NCBI RefSeq assembly: GCF_041381155.1
Contig: NC_091134.1
Coordinates: 28,091,540 to 28,155,539 of the forward strand
DNA length: 64,000 nucleotides
Origin: Argopecten irradians
Taxonomy: Eukaryota; Mollusca; Bivalvia; Pectinida; Pectinidae
Direction of reading: 5' to 3'
Every line of letters starts with the position of its first letter. Position 1 is the stretch's first letter. Positions 50,400 through 61,560 of this stretch are shown here, one piece after another. The notes beneath the pieces are model-generated. The model made no database searches. It saw nothing but the letters and a program-made list of their open reading frames with translations, and was not told where the DNA came from. Both the position numbers and the translations under genes were made by a program.

Positions 50400-53277
50400 A
50401 AATCACCGTATTTCACTTAACAACATCTGGAAAAAGTATTGAAAATACTAATTATTTAAAACATATCGACGAATTTTCATGAATTGACGTATAATTACCT
50501 AAGTAATGCATACTTCGAAGGTTATATTTTACCCCATTTTTGAGATCTTTTAAATATTCCAGCCGTGATTGGGCTGGCAAAATTATGAATTTCAATAAAT
50601 TATCTAATGTTTTCTGACAGGTTTTAGTTCCTTGATTAACCTTTCATGATATGAATTTGGAAATTTAGATTGAATTTAGGTTCAAAATATCAATTTTTAA
50701 TGAATAGGTAAAAACATTAGAATTTCAGGTTTTTTACAAAGTGACTGAAAAATATATCCTTATCTTATGAAGATCTTGGACCCAATGCGGAATAACAATT
50801 TACGATTAAGAGTTTTAGTATAAATAGATAACCGGATTTATACTACCTTTGGCCACATGCCACATCATGTAATCAGGAAACTAAAATAATGATTCAAAAC
50901 TTTTGATGAGTTCGTTATATCCTTCCGCCATTTTGATTCATATTGCTATTAGTAACTTGGTCATTTTAAGATGTCTGAAAGGCATGATCTTTCACATCCA
51001 ATTCAGGTAAAACATTTCACCTTTGAATTTTCATGAATTACTGCTAAAAATTTACGTTAAAAAATGAACGAAACGCCATAATTCGGAGGTCTATATTTCC
51101 GCCATATTTCAAATTCATGTCTTTGAAATTAAAAAACCTGTACAGACAATAGGCTAAATCTTACATTTACAAAATTCAACACTCTACATGAGATGATAAA
51201 GGCCCTACGAGCTCACAAATAACGGAAAAAAATAAGAAAATGAAACAAATTGCCATATTTGGAGAGCTATATTTCCGCCATTTTTCTATATAACCCCTTA
51301 AAAATAAATAACTTTTGAAGACAAAAGTTCCTCACAACAAGTAGGTTTGAAAAAATTAACACTGTACATACAGGTTTAAAGGCGCTGTAAAACGTCTCGT
51401 GCAAGGACAAATAATAAACTAAAATTTCGATTTTCGATGTCCTATATCTCCGCCATTTTGAATCTTATGACCTTGAACTTGGTCATTTTATGTGTCTGAA
51501 AGCATGATCTTTCACATCCAATTCAAAACATTTCACCTTTGAATTTCTTTCATGAATTACGCCTAAAATTTACGTTAAAAATGAACGAAACGCCATATTC
51601 GGATGTGTCTATATTTCCGCCATTTTTCAAATATCATGTCTTTGAAATTAAAAACCTGTACAGACAATAGGCTAAAGCTTACATTTACAAAAATTCAACA
51701 CCCTACATGAGACGATAAAGGCCCTACGAGCTCACAAATAACGGACAAAAATAAGAAAATGAAACAAATTGCCATATTTGGAGAGCTATATTTCGCCATT
51801 TTTTCTATATAACCCTTTAAAAATAATATAACTTGTTGAAGACAAAAGTTAATACAATCATAGGTATGAAAAATCAACACTGTCATACACGTATTAAGGA
51901 GCTGAAAAACGTCTCGAGCGAGAGGGACAAATTATAAACTAAAATTTCGATTTTTGTTGGTCCTATAATCTCCGCCATTTTGAATCTTATGACCTTGAAT
52001 TTGGTCATTTTATTGTGTGCCTGAGAAACATGCTCTTTCATATGCGCCAATTTCGAAACATTTCTATGGTAAAGTTCATTTTTGAACCTTTGTTTTGACC
52101 TCATTTGACCACCTAGTGAACTCGTGACCTTGACAAAATTCTGATAACAAGAAATGAGAAAAAATCGTGAATTATCGTGATAGTACATGGAGAATTGAAA
52201 ACGCACATGTTGTGTAGCGTACGGTTATGAATTTATGAGCGATTTAATGTTCGTTCGAAAAAAAGCGTTTTTTTCGGTCTGTGACCCTTGACCTTGAACG
52301 TTATCCTCCAAAATCGAGCGCCCACATTTCAAGAAACTCATGTAGTACATTACGTCTCCATATCTTCAGGCGCTCTACACCTCTTTATTTATAAAGAAGA
52401 TGTCGTTTTAAAGATTGGAAAGCTTTTGAATCCTGTGATCCTTGAATGAATGTCAAGGTCAATATAAAAGGAATTATAGTTCTGTAGGGACATTCGTCCA
52501 TTGCTTATATCTATACAAAAAATTCAAGCATGTATGTTAAGTATTTAAAGGCGCTGAAACCTTTAAAAATTTTTGGCGGGGAAAACGACCAAAATAGCCG
52601 ATTTTTTCAAAGGCCTATATCTCCGCCATTTTGGATCTCATGACCTTAAAACTTGTCATTATATATTTCTGAGGGCATGACCTTTCATATTCAACTTTCA
52701 AATTTTTTCTGTGTTGAATTTCGTTTTTGACCTTTGTTTGACCCCGTAGCGAACTCTTGACCTTGACATAATCTCTGATAACATGGCATGGGAAAAGCAC
52801 GCGCAATGTCACGATCTGTCTGAATAACAAAACGTGAACGATGTACAGCGTACGGTAATGAAGTTATGAGCGTTTTAAACTTCGTTCAAAAAAAAATTGT
52901 TTTTTACGTCTGTGACCTTGACCTTGAACATTTTTGTAAAAAATCGAACGTACATTTCAAGATCTTATGTACATTCATAACGTGTCCAAAGTTGAGCGTC
53001 GTACCTTATTTCCGTTCCTGAGATATCCTGCTAACAAGATTTGTGGAAATAAGTGGAAATAAGAAAAAAAAAGAAAAATAAAAATAAGAAGAAACTAGAT
53101 TTGATCGCGATCAAAACACGGGATTTCCACCTATGTAATGATATAAGTAATGTTAGCGAACAGACGATTGCTTGAACGAACGGACGATCTCACTCAATAT
53201 TAATCAGAAAGCGTTTCTTACGAAAGTAGTCTGGTTCAACCGAAAAACAGATTTAGGGGAATCCCCCTTTGGGCAGA
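50400..53277. repeat. satellite block, copy 1
   Basis: Paralogous to 54,600-58,031. It begins with ~500 bp matching 54,895-55,195, then has two higher-order satellite units (about 50,928, 51,452 and 51,974) and then the same series of tgaccttga-rich monomers. It ends at the word ctttgggca, after which the two blocks diverge completely. It carries more small insertions than copy 2. Confidence 0.85.
53100..53115. other. 16-bp perfect palindrome
   Basis: TTTGATCGCGATCAAA follows an A-rich tract. The same palindrome occurs at 57,853-57,868 in block copy 2. Confidence 0.8.
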
Positions 53278-53611
53278 AGATTTCATAGAGAGGTGAATAT
53301 ATAGGAGCCTGCTGATTGGATATATTCAGGGTACACCAGTTAATGGTTTATGTGTGGGTCGGACAATACATGTAGATGTAAAATTTGTAAAGAATTTTGA
53401 TAACTTCATTTAACCTGAATAGTAGCAAACGTTAACACGGTCCTCTATGGGAATTTATTTGGTTCTGTGATCTCAAAACGGCCGGATAGTTTCTCAAAAT
53501 AGCACCGGTTGTGTTTGAACATCCGGTGTCACAGGTGACGGCTCTGCCACACACATAAAAGGTTTTTAAACCTGTCAGTTATTGTGTTTGTGCATTACTT
53601 TTATTGTTTGT

Positions 53612-53672
53612 TTGTTCAAATGTACGTCCTATTAACAGCTAGGGTCACGTAAGGACGGCCTCCCATGTATGC
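53612..53672 (+). mobile_element. fragment of a bivalve dispersed repeat
   Basis: The words acgtcctattaacagctagg and gtcacgtaaggacggcctcc resemble, from memory, a very common repeat in bivalve genomes that is often linked to SINE bodies. Only a short piece is present. Confidence 0.45.
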
Positions 53673-53737
53673 GGTGTAGTTACACATGTACGTGTATTTA
53701 CGCAAACACGTGTACATTGTTCATATATACGTGTATA

Positions 53738-54597
53738 TGTAGTGTGATAGAACGGGTTTCTATCATTGTTGCATTTATTTCTACAGTATGTATATTTGTT
53801 ATTGCACTCTTCTAAGTCTTCACTTCAGTGATCTGTTTATGTATATTTGACCCAAATTCAGGGGAACACCGTGAGAACAGGTCTTATCTAGGGTGTGTTT
53901 GCTGTTTAGCAGTCACATTCATCAACCTAGTTGTCCTCATGATCACCCCGATGATGACCGCTGGCCGGAGTACACGTGTGGTACACGTGGGAGGTTTTTA
54001 TCAGTCAGTTGAGCCTTGTCTGTTTTAAGCGGAAGTTATATTTAGTGTGTAGGTGGGTTGTTGTAGCAGCGGTTTCACCTAAATATGGTGCTCTGTCCGG
54101 ACATCCGGACATTGACCAATCAGTGGTCACTTTGGGGTACTGGGTTGAATGAGTTGTTATAAAAGGGGCTGATGTCTTTCCCTTAGGAGTGTAATCAATA
54201 GCTTTAGGGTTAGTGACTAATTAGGGGTTTGTCAGGGGCTTAGGGCATAGGCATCCTAGAGGTATCCTAGTTTTCACCGGTGGTTTTATATAGCTAGAGT
54301 TAAGAACACTTGTAGGTGGTTAGTTGGCTCCGTAGGGTGTTAGGCTTTGTTTAGGGAACGTGGTAATCACACAGGACTTAGCTAATTAGGCCTAAAGTTT
54401 GGCTATAGTTAATCTTGGATACATTGTAACTGCTTCGGCACTTATATATCTCTTATTGTTATCTGTCTTAACGGGCACTATTGTGAATCTTCTATGTAAT
54501 AATTAATCTATCTACTTGTCTTTTATATAATAAATAGTTATTTGTACCTGTATTTACCTAGTTGAGTTATTGGATTAGTGTCAGTGCTTCCGCTACA
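53738..54597 (+). mobile_element. possible solo LTR, old
   Basis: An 860-bp stretch bounded by TGTAG and its complement CTACA. A TATAAAA box lies at 54,158-54,164 and an AATAAA at 54,529-54,534, 63 bp before the right end; this is the usual order in an LTR. No clear primer binding site, internal region or target-site duplication is seen, so the family cannot be named. An alternative is ordinary single-copy sequence with chance signals. Confidence 0.3.
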
Positions 54598-55231
54598 TCC
54601 TAGAGATCGAACCTGTTGAGATACAGGCCTGTAACCTGTGGAGGAAACGGGATCCGGAGAGGATTTGTGACGACTGTGGACTCTGTTGTATACTAAAAAT
54701 ACTATACGATCACGATTTGGGACTTATACATATAACGGGAGCTACAGTCGGATCGCCCCTCCTGGTCTCTTGTGGAAAACCCTCCCTATTACAGTAGCAC
54801 TTAAAACATCCCGAAAAGTATTGGAAAACTACTAATGTAAAAATACATTCGAAACGGCCCTTGTGTAACGAAGATTGAGCCCAGGACAGAATTTTAACCC
54901 GGCCGCTGATTGGCTGGCTAATTATGAATTTCAAATTAAAAATGTTTTCTGACAGGTAATTCCTTATTCCTTGATATCCGTGATATGAATTTGGAAATTC
55001 GATTGAGATTTAGGTTCAAAATATCAATTTTGATAATGAATAGGTAAACACATTAGAATTTCAGGTTTTTTTAAAAGTGCAAAAATTCTCCTTATCTTAT
55101 GAAGATCTTGGACCAATGCGGAATAACAACGTACGATTAAGAGTTTTAGTATTAGATACGGATTATCTCCCTTTGGCCACATGCCACATCATGTAATCAC
55201 AACTCAAAATCGCTGAAAGTTATATACCTCC

Positions 55232-56748
55232 GCCATTTTGAATCATATGACATTGAAATTGGTCATTTTATGTGTCTGAAAGCATGATCTTTCACATCCA
55301 ATTCAAAACATTTCACCTTTGAATTTTCATGAATTACGCTAAAATTTACGTTAAAAAATGAACGAAACGCCATATTCGGAGGTCTATATTTCCGCCATTT
55401 TCAAATTCATGTCTTTGAAATTAAAAACCTGTACAGACAATAGGCTAAAGCTTACATTTACAAAAATTCAACACTCTACATGAGATGATAAAGGCCCTAC
55501 GAGCTCACAAATAACGGGAAAAAAATAAGAAAATGAAACAAATTGCCATATTTGGAGAGCTATATTTCCGCCATTTTTCTATATAACCCCTTAAAAATAA
55601 ATAACTTTTGAAGACAAAAGTTCATACAACATAGGTATGAAAAATCAACACTGTACATACAGGTTTAAAGGCGCTGAAACGTCTCGTGCAAGGACAAATA
55701 TAAACTAAAATTTCGATTTTCGATGTCCTATATCTCCGCCATTTTGAATCTTATGACCTTGAACTTGGTCATTTTATGTGTCTGAAAGCATGATCTTTCA
55801 CATCCAATTCAAAACATTTCACCTTTGAATTTTCATGAATTACGCTAAAATTTACGTTAAAAAATGAACGAAACGCCATATTCGGAGGTCTATATTTCCG
55901 CCATTTTCAAATTCATGTCTTTGAAATTAAAAACCTGTACAGACAATAGGCTAAAGCTAACATTTACAAAAAATCAACACTCTACATGAGATGATAAAGG
56001 CCCTACGAGCTCACAAATAACGGACAAAAATAAGAAAATGAAACAAATTGCCATATTTGGAGAGCTATATTTCCGCCATTTTTCTATATAACCCCTTAAA
56101 AATAAATAACTTTTGAAGACAAAAGTTCATACAACACAGGTATGAAAAATCAACACTGTACATACAGGTTTAAAGGCGCTGAAACGTCTCGTGCAAGGAC
56201 AAATATAAACTAAAATTTCGATTTTCGATGTCCTATATCTCCGCCATTTTGAATCTTATGACCTTGAACTTGGTCATTTTATGTGTCTGAAAGCATGATC
56301 TTTCACATCCAATTCAAAACATTTCACCTTTGAATTTTCATGAATTACGCTAAAATTTACGTTAAAAAATGAACGAAACGCCATATTCGGAGGGCTATAT
56401 TTCCGCCATTTTCAAATTCATGTCTTTGAAATTAAAAACCTGTACAGACAATAGGCTAAAGCTTACATTTACAAAAAATCAACACTCTACATGAGATGAT
56501 AAAGGCCCTACGAGCTCACAAATAACGGACAAAAATAAGAAAAAGAAACAAATTGCCATATTTGGAGAGCTATATTTCCGCCATTTTTCTATATAACCCC
56601 TTAAAAATAAATAACTTTTGAAGACAAAAGTTCATACAACATAGGTATGAAAAATCAACACTGTACATACAGGTTTAAAGGCGCTGAAACGTCTCGGGCA
56701 GGGACAAATATAAACTAAAATTTCGATTTTTGATGTCCTATATCTCCG
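55232..56748. repeat. 505-bp higher-order satellite, three units of three monomers
   Basis: The anchor word CCGCCATTTTGAATC (or GGATC) falls at 55,232, 55,738, 56,243 and 56,748, spacing 505-506 bp. Inside each unit the related words CCGCCATTTTCAAATTC and CCGCCATTTTTCTATAT divide it into monomers of about 162, 175 and 168 bp. Neighbouring monomers are strongly diverged while whole 505-bp units are almost identical, which defines a higher-order repeat. Confidence 0.85.
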
Positions 56749-56749
56749 C

Positions 56750-57840
56750 CATTTTGGATCATATGACCTTGAATTTGGTCATTTTATGTGCCTGAGAACA
56801 TGCTCTTTCATATGCGCCCTTCAAAACATTTCTATGGTAAAGTTCATTTTTGACCTTTGTTTGACCTCATTTGACCCCCTAGTGAACTCGTGACCTTGAC
56901 ATAATTTCTGATAACATGTAATGAGAAAAAAACGTGAATTATCGTGATCTACATGGAGAATGAAACGTACATGTTGTGTAGCGTACGGTTATGAAATTAT
57001 GAGCGTTTAAAGTTCGTTCGAAAAAAAGCAGTGTTTTACGTCTGTGACCTTGACCTTGAACGTTATCCTCCAAAATCGAGAGTACATTTTAAGAACTCAT
57101 GTACGTACATAACGTCTCCAAATTTCAGCGCTCTACACCTCTTATTTATTACGAAGATGTCGTTTAAAGATTTAAAGCTTTTTGAACCCTGTGACCTTGA
57201 ATGAATGTCAAGGTCAATAAAAGAAAATAAGCATTTTTTTCTTTTTGTAGACATTCTTCCATGCTGATATCTATATACAAAAATTCAAGCATGTATGTTA
57301 AGTATTAAAGGCGCTGAAACCTTTAAAAATTTTGGCGGGGGAAAACGCCAAAATTAGCCTTTTTTCAAAGGCCTATATCTCGCCATTTTGGATCATCATG
57401 ACCTTAAAACTTGTCATTATATATTTCTGAGGGCATGCCCTTTCATATCCAACTTTCAAAATTTTTTTATGTGGTGGAATTTCGTTTTTGACCTTTGTTT
57501 GACCCCGTAGCGAACTCTTGACCTTGACATAATCTCTGATAACATGGCATGGGAAAAGCACGCGCAATGTCAAGATCTATCTGAATAACAAAACGTGAAC
57601 GATGTACACCGTACGGTAATGAAGTTGATGAGCGTTTAAACTTCGTTCCAAAAAAAATTGTTTTTTTACGTCTGTGACCTTGACCTTGAACATTTTTTGT
57701 AAAAAATCGAACGTACATTTCAAGATCTTATGTACATTCATAACGTGTCCAAAGTTGAGCGTCGTACCTTATTTCGTTCCTGAGAGATATCCTGGCTAAC
57801 AAGATTTGTGGAAATAAGAAAAAAAAAAAAAAAAGAATAA
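56750..57840. repeat. diverged satellite monomers with tgaccttga motifs
   Basis: Further monomers opening with atatctccgccattttgg or ending in gtgaccttgaccttgaac. They differ from the higher-order units but share the anchor words, as expected for the flank of a satellite. An A15-17 tract lies near 57,818. Confidence 0.65.
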
Positions 57841-57852
57841 GAAGAAACTAGA

Positions 57853-57868
57853 TTTGATCGCGATCAAA
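57853..57868. other. 16-bp perfect palindrome, second copy
   Basis: Same word as at 53,100; in this copy the following A-run is three bases longer. Confidence 0.8.
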
Positions 57869-58031
57869 AAAACACGGGATTTCCACCTATGTAATGATAT
57901 AAGTAATGTTTGCGAACAGACGATTGCTTGAACGAACGGACGATCTCACTCAATATTAATCAGAAAGCGTTTCTTACGAAAGTAGTCTGGTCCAACCGAA
58001 AAACAGATTTAGGGGAATCCCCCTTTGGGCA

Positions 58032-59186
58032 CAGCCGCTCCCGTCCTCAGAAATTTGCTGGAAGCTATAGAAAATTGCTCTGGTTATTGAGCACTCCGAC
58101 GATGTGAAGGGAGGAGCATGGTCTAAGGTGGACATAACTTTACAGGTTTTTATGTTTTCAATGAAGCCTAATGTGCGAGGGTGCCTGACTTGGTGGGGAT
58201 GTCTGGACGCTTGGCGGTAATTTACCACATTTATGACTACGATGCAGGCACCTGTTTCAACCTCGTTCCCGACAGCAACTGTATCCCACCGTCACCGAGT
58301 CATGGAATTTAGAAATACATCACACGGCTGCACCTGACATTGGAAAATTTGTCTGCGGACAGATATTGGAATTTATGGATGTAGTGGAGAAAGTCAGAAT
58401 AGATTTTACCGAATGATTATGGATGAGGGCTTTAGGGTTAGAATATGGATGAACATTCAAGGGTTTAAATTGTACTTTAGCGTAAATGAACTTGCTATCG
58501 TGTTCAAACACGTTCACCTATCATCCTCACTTTTTTTTTAATCAAGAGATTTTCTAAATGTAAAAATGCCGATTTATGTGAGAAGTTCTTTAATTCACGA
58601 TCAGCGGACATTTGTTATTTTAAGCCTGATTAAGGACAGTTTTTTTCTTTCTCAATTATTTGCCCTTTTAAAAAAATTTCAGATAGCAGCAGCCATGGAA
58701 ACAATTCTCATCTTTCTAACTTTAAATTCAGATTTATAGCCTTAAATCCGTGACCTGATAATGAATTCCGGTTGATTAATGTGAATTCAGGGAACTTACA
58801 TGAATCTTTAAATATCTAGAAAATAATTGGGAGTTTGTTAAGGGTCGCTGATTTGCATGAGGATGGAGCTCCATTTGCGGTAAAAAATTCAAATCTGTAT
58901 GAATGTACCAAGAGATGGAAGGCTAATGGTAGTGCCTGTAATGGAACAGTAATCCTGTTTAAGTGTTTTTCACACCAAAACGTCATTAAGTTAAGTTAAA
59001 ATTTGATATTGCAGTACAGATATCTATAGTTCTTATTGTACACCAGTGATATAGCAATTATTTCAAATTTATGAACTCATCAATGTACTACTGTTCAAAA
59101 CCAATTTTAGACAAAAGTAAATGTATGTAAAGTTCTAGTGTTCAATTATTTTCTTTTCAAAATTAATTATTAATCCCCCCCCCCCT
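58032..59186. other. single-copy-looking sequence, no gene recognised
   Basis: GC content is higher around 58,030-58,330. A plus-strand frame at about 58,166-58,307 could encode a Cys-containing peptide (YDYDAGTCFNLVPDSNC), but I see no convincing splice sites or family. A C-run (C11) lies near 59,175. Confidence 0.35.
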
Positions 59187-60312
59187 GAAGCTATTAATGT
59201 CAGACACCTTAACACTCAGCCCTGTGACCTAGAAGTGGTGGGTAGAGGTAGATTATCGGACACCTTAACATCTCAGCCACTAGTGACCTATAGGTGGAGG
59301 GGCTCGTGGTAGATAATGTCACTGTAACAGCGTGGAGGACTTGTTAGAACCACTCAGCCACTGTGACCTAGAAAAGGTGGGTTGGTAGAATCGTAGAACT
59401 GTATCAGGACATCTTAACCACTCAGCCACTGTGACACTAGAGGTGGAGGGCTAGTGGTAGAATGTCAGACACCTTAACCACTCAGCCACTGTGACCTAGA
59501 GGTGGAGGGCTAATGGTAGAATGTCAGACACCTTAACCACTCAGCTTACTGTGACCTAGAGGTGGAGGGCTAATGGTAGCATGTCAGACACCTTAACCAC
59601 TCTGCCACTGTGACTAGAGGATGGAGGGCTAGTGGTTAGAATGTCCTTAACCACTCAGCCACTGTAACTCAGAGGTGGAGGACTTGTGGTAGAATGTCAG
59701 ACATCTTAACCACTCAGCCACTGTGACCTAGAAAAGGAGGGCTAATGGTAGAATGTCATGACATCTTAACCACTCAGCCACTGTGACCTAGAGGTGGCAG
59801 GGCTAATAATAGAAATGTCAGGACACCTTAACCACTCAGTACTGTGACCTAGAAAGTGGCAGGGCTAATAATAGAATGTCAGACACCTTAACCATCTCAG
59901 CTACTGTGACCTAGAGGTGGACGGGCTAATGGTAGCATGTCAGACACCTTAACCACTCAGCCACTGTGACCTAGAGGTGGAGAGCTAATGGTAGAATGTC
60001 AGACACCTTAACCACTCAGCCACTGTGACCTAGAGGTGGAGGGCTAATGGTAGAATGTCAGACACCTTAACCACTCAGCCACTGTGACCTAGAGGTGGAG
60101 GGCTATTAGTAGAATGTCAGACACCTTAACCACTCAGCCACTGTGACCTAGAGGTGGAGGGCTAATGGTAGCAAATGTCAGGACACCTTAACCACTCAGC
60201 ACTGTGACTAGAGGTGGAGGGCTTATGGTAGAATGTCAGACTCCTTAACCACATCAGCAACTGTGACTTGAGGTGGAAGGCTAATGGGTAGAAAGTCAGA
60301 CACCTTAACCAC
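59187..60312 (-). repeat. 59-bp minisatellite derived from a SINE head, ~19 copies
   Basis: The plus-strand unit starts cagacaccttaaccactcag, continues ccactgtgacctagaggtgg and ends agggctaatggtagaatgt (59 bp). On the minus strand each unit reads GTGGCTGAGTGGTTAAGG, which is a tRNA-type A box, followed by the SINE head sequence up to CCTCCACCTC. The B box and SINE body are absent. The first ~300 bp are irregular; later copies are nearly identical. Confidence 0.85.
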
Positions 60313-61313
60313 AAAACATTAATTGGTTTATGAGATTGAAACAGTGTGTTATACATCGTCTGATACAAAGTAATTTATCACCTTTGTATAATTCTGTGAA
60401 TTGGAAACAAATTATGTTGCTGAAGGTTGAATTGAATCTAATTCTTTCACTACTGGTTATAGAAAATTATAGATCTCTACAGAACAAAGAAATGGACGTG
60501 CTAACAGTCTCCAGGCTGTTGACGGTAGTAGCCGAATCCAGACATAGATCACATAGCCAACGTTTCTTTGTATTTTATGCATGTTTTCCCCATGTGAATG
60601 AGTGGGCTCCTGCCAGAACTCTATAGATAACAGATGTATTGTGAAAGTATTCCTCCAAAAAAGTCTCAAGTGTGTTGTAAATATTGATTTCTTGTCTTTT
60701 TTTGTAAAAATTATGACAGGGCCAAAGAGCATGGAAGAAAGTGGAATTGTTCATGTAACATGCTTCTCCACATATTCATGGACCCAAAATGTGGCCAAAC
60801 TTCTACAAGGTCTTTCATTACATAGGTCTAGGTTAGTTGATTGTGGTTGTTGAAGGTCAATATTTCAGGGGTTATATTTACATTTTGCCCACTGCGACTC
60901 CCATTACTCTAATGGTAATCGTGAATCTGCATTATGGAGCCAATAAAATGCAGCCTAGACTTGGTGTAGTAATATTTGCATACATGGATATGAGCATTGT
61001 TTAGCTGATACCATGTTTTAGTCCGCGCAGGAAAATTGGCATTATAGTTGAGTATGAACAATATTGGTTATGAAACTTATGAAAAAATCTTTTAAATGTA
61101 TGGATTATTGAAAAGTAAACGGGGAAAAGCTATTGAAAAACATTGAATATTTTTGTGATTCTTTTCAATTTTTGTTATATGGGGACTATTTTTTATCACA
61201 TTGAACTTCGCTGATGAGGTTAACTGACTGAAGCGGGAAATTCAAATGTTCAGACTCGCATGCTAAATTATGTTTTAGCTTATGAACTAGAAAGTAAAAT
61301 GTAAATATAACCA
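60313..61313. other. no feature recognised
   Basis: AT-rich sequence. Overlapping short frames on both strands (for example 60,330-60,626 plus and 60,457-60,732 minus) show no family motif, so I do not call a gene. Confidence 0.4.
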
Positions 61314-61471
61314 TTAAAGGAATGTTAGATTACATTTATTGGAGAAATAAATGCAATCTTGTTAGCAGATAAATATTCTAGAGCGCCCCCCTAACGGGCG
61401 CTATTCTCCAATTTATCTGCCACCAGATTTGCATTTATATCTCCAATAAATGCAATCTAACAATCCTTTAA
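61314..61471. mobile_element. foldback MITE with TTAA ends
   Basis: A nearly perfect inverted repeat of about 70 bp per arm: AGGAATGTTAGATTACATTT on the left against AGGATTGTTAGATTGCATTT read from the right. The arms also share cagataaat and gcgccc blocks and close on a short CCTAACGG loop. TTAA lies at both ends (61,314-61,317 and 61,468-61,471). TTAA target duplication is typical of the piggyBac superfamily, though the terminal bases are not the usual CCC. Confidence 0.75.
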
Positions 61472-61560
61472 TTTTAAATACCTCTTCTAGATTTGTTAAC
61501 CAGGAGTTATCCCCTCCTCTTTTCTCGAGGCGTGTTTGGAAGCGGCTGGTGGAGTTGATG

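Larger units (their letters stand above)
2757..50400 (+). repeat. ~2.24-kb tandem array carrying tRNA-Leu genes, about 20 units
   Basis: The first tRNA of successive units starts at 2757, 5045, 7289, 9526, 11765, 14003, 16243, 18478, 20775, 24301, 26794, 29187, 31822, 34314, 36791, 38976, 41235, 43492, 45778 and 48024. The spacing is 2,235-2,244 bp from 5045 to 18478, rises to 2,297-2,635 bp (once 3,526) to ~36.8 kb, and returns to 2,185-2,286 bp afterwards. In each clean unit the order is tRNA-Leu gene, ~900 bp of AT-rich spacer, a minus-strand LINE remnant, ~250 bp of spacer, a damaged tRNA-Leu copy, then ~560 bp of spacer. The right edge is blurred between ~49.5 and 50.4 kb. Array length may be set by assembly collapse or expansion, not by the genome. 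Confidence 0.93.
54600..58031. repeat. satellite block, copy 2
   Basis: The cleaner copy of the duplicated block, with three 505-bp higher-order units where copy 1 has two. After the satellite it continues with monomers rich in tgaccttga, an A-rich tract, the TTTGATCGCGATCAAA palindrome and about 160 bp that are nearly identical to copy 1. Confidence 0.88.

Noticed and set aside
2757-50400. CRISPR-like or phage-like repeat-spacer structure
   Set aside because: The repeats are 2.24 kb with eukaryotic intron-containing tRNAs; there are no short repeats with unique spacers and no associated genes.
58166-58307. Possible exon with YDYDAGTCFNLVPDSNC
   Set aside because: It has a protein-like composition but is short, opens after a stop, lacks convincing splice sites and matches no family I know.
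60330-60853. Two overlapping plus-strand frames of 98 and 83 codons and a minus-strand one of 91
   Set aside because: They overlap each other on both strands, show no domains, and have AT-rich codon use like the surrounding DNA.
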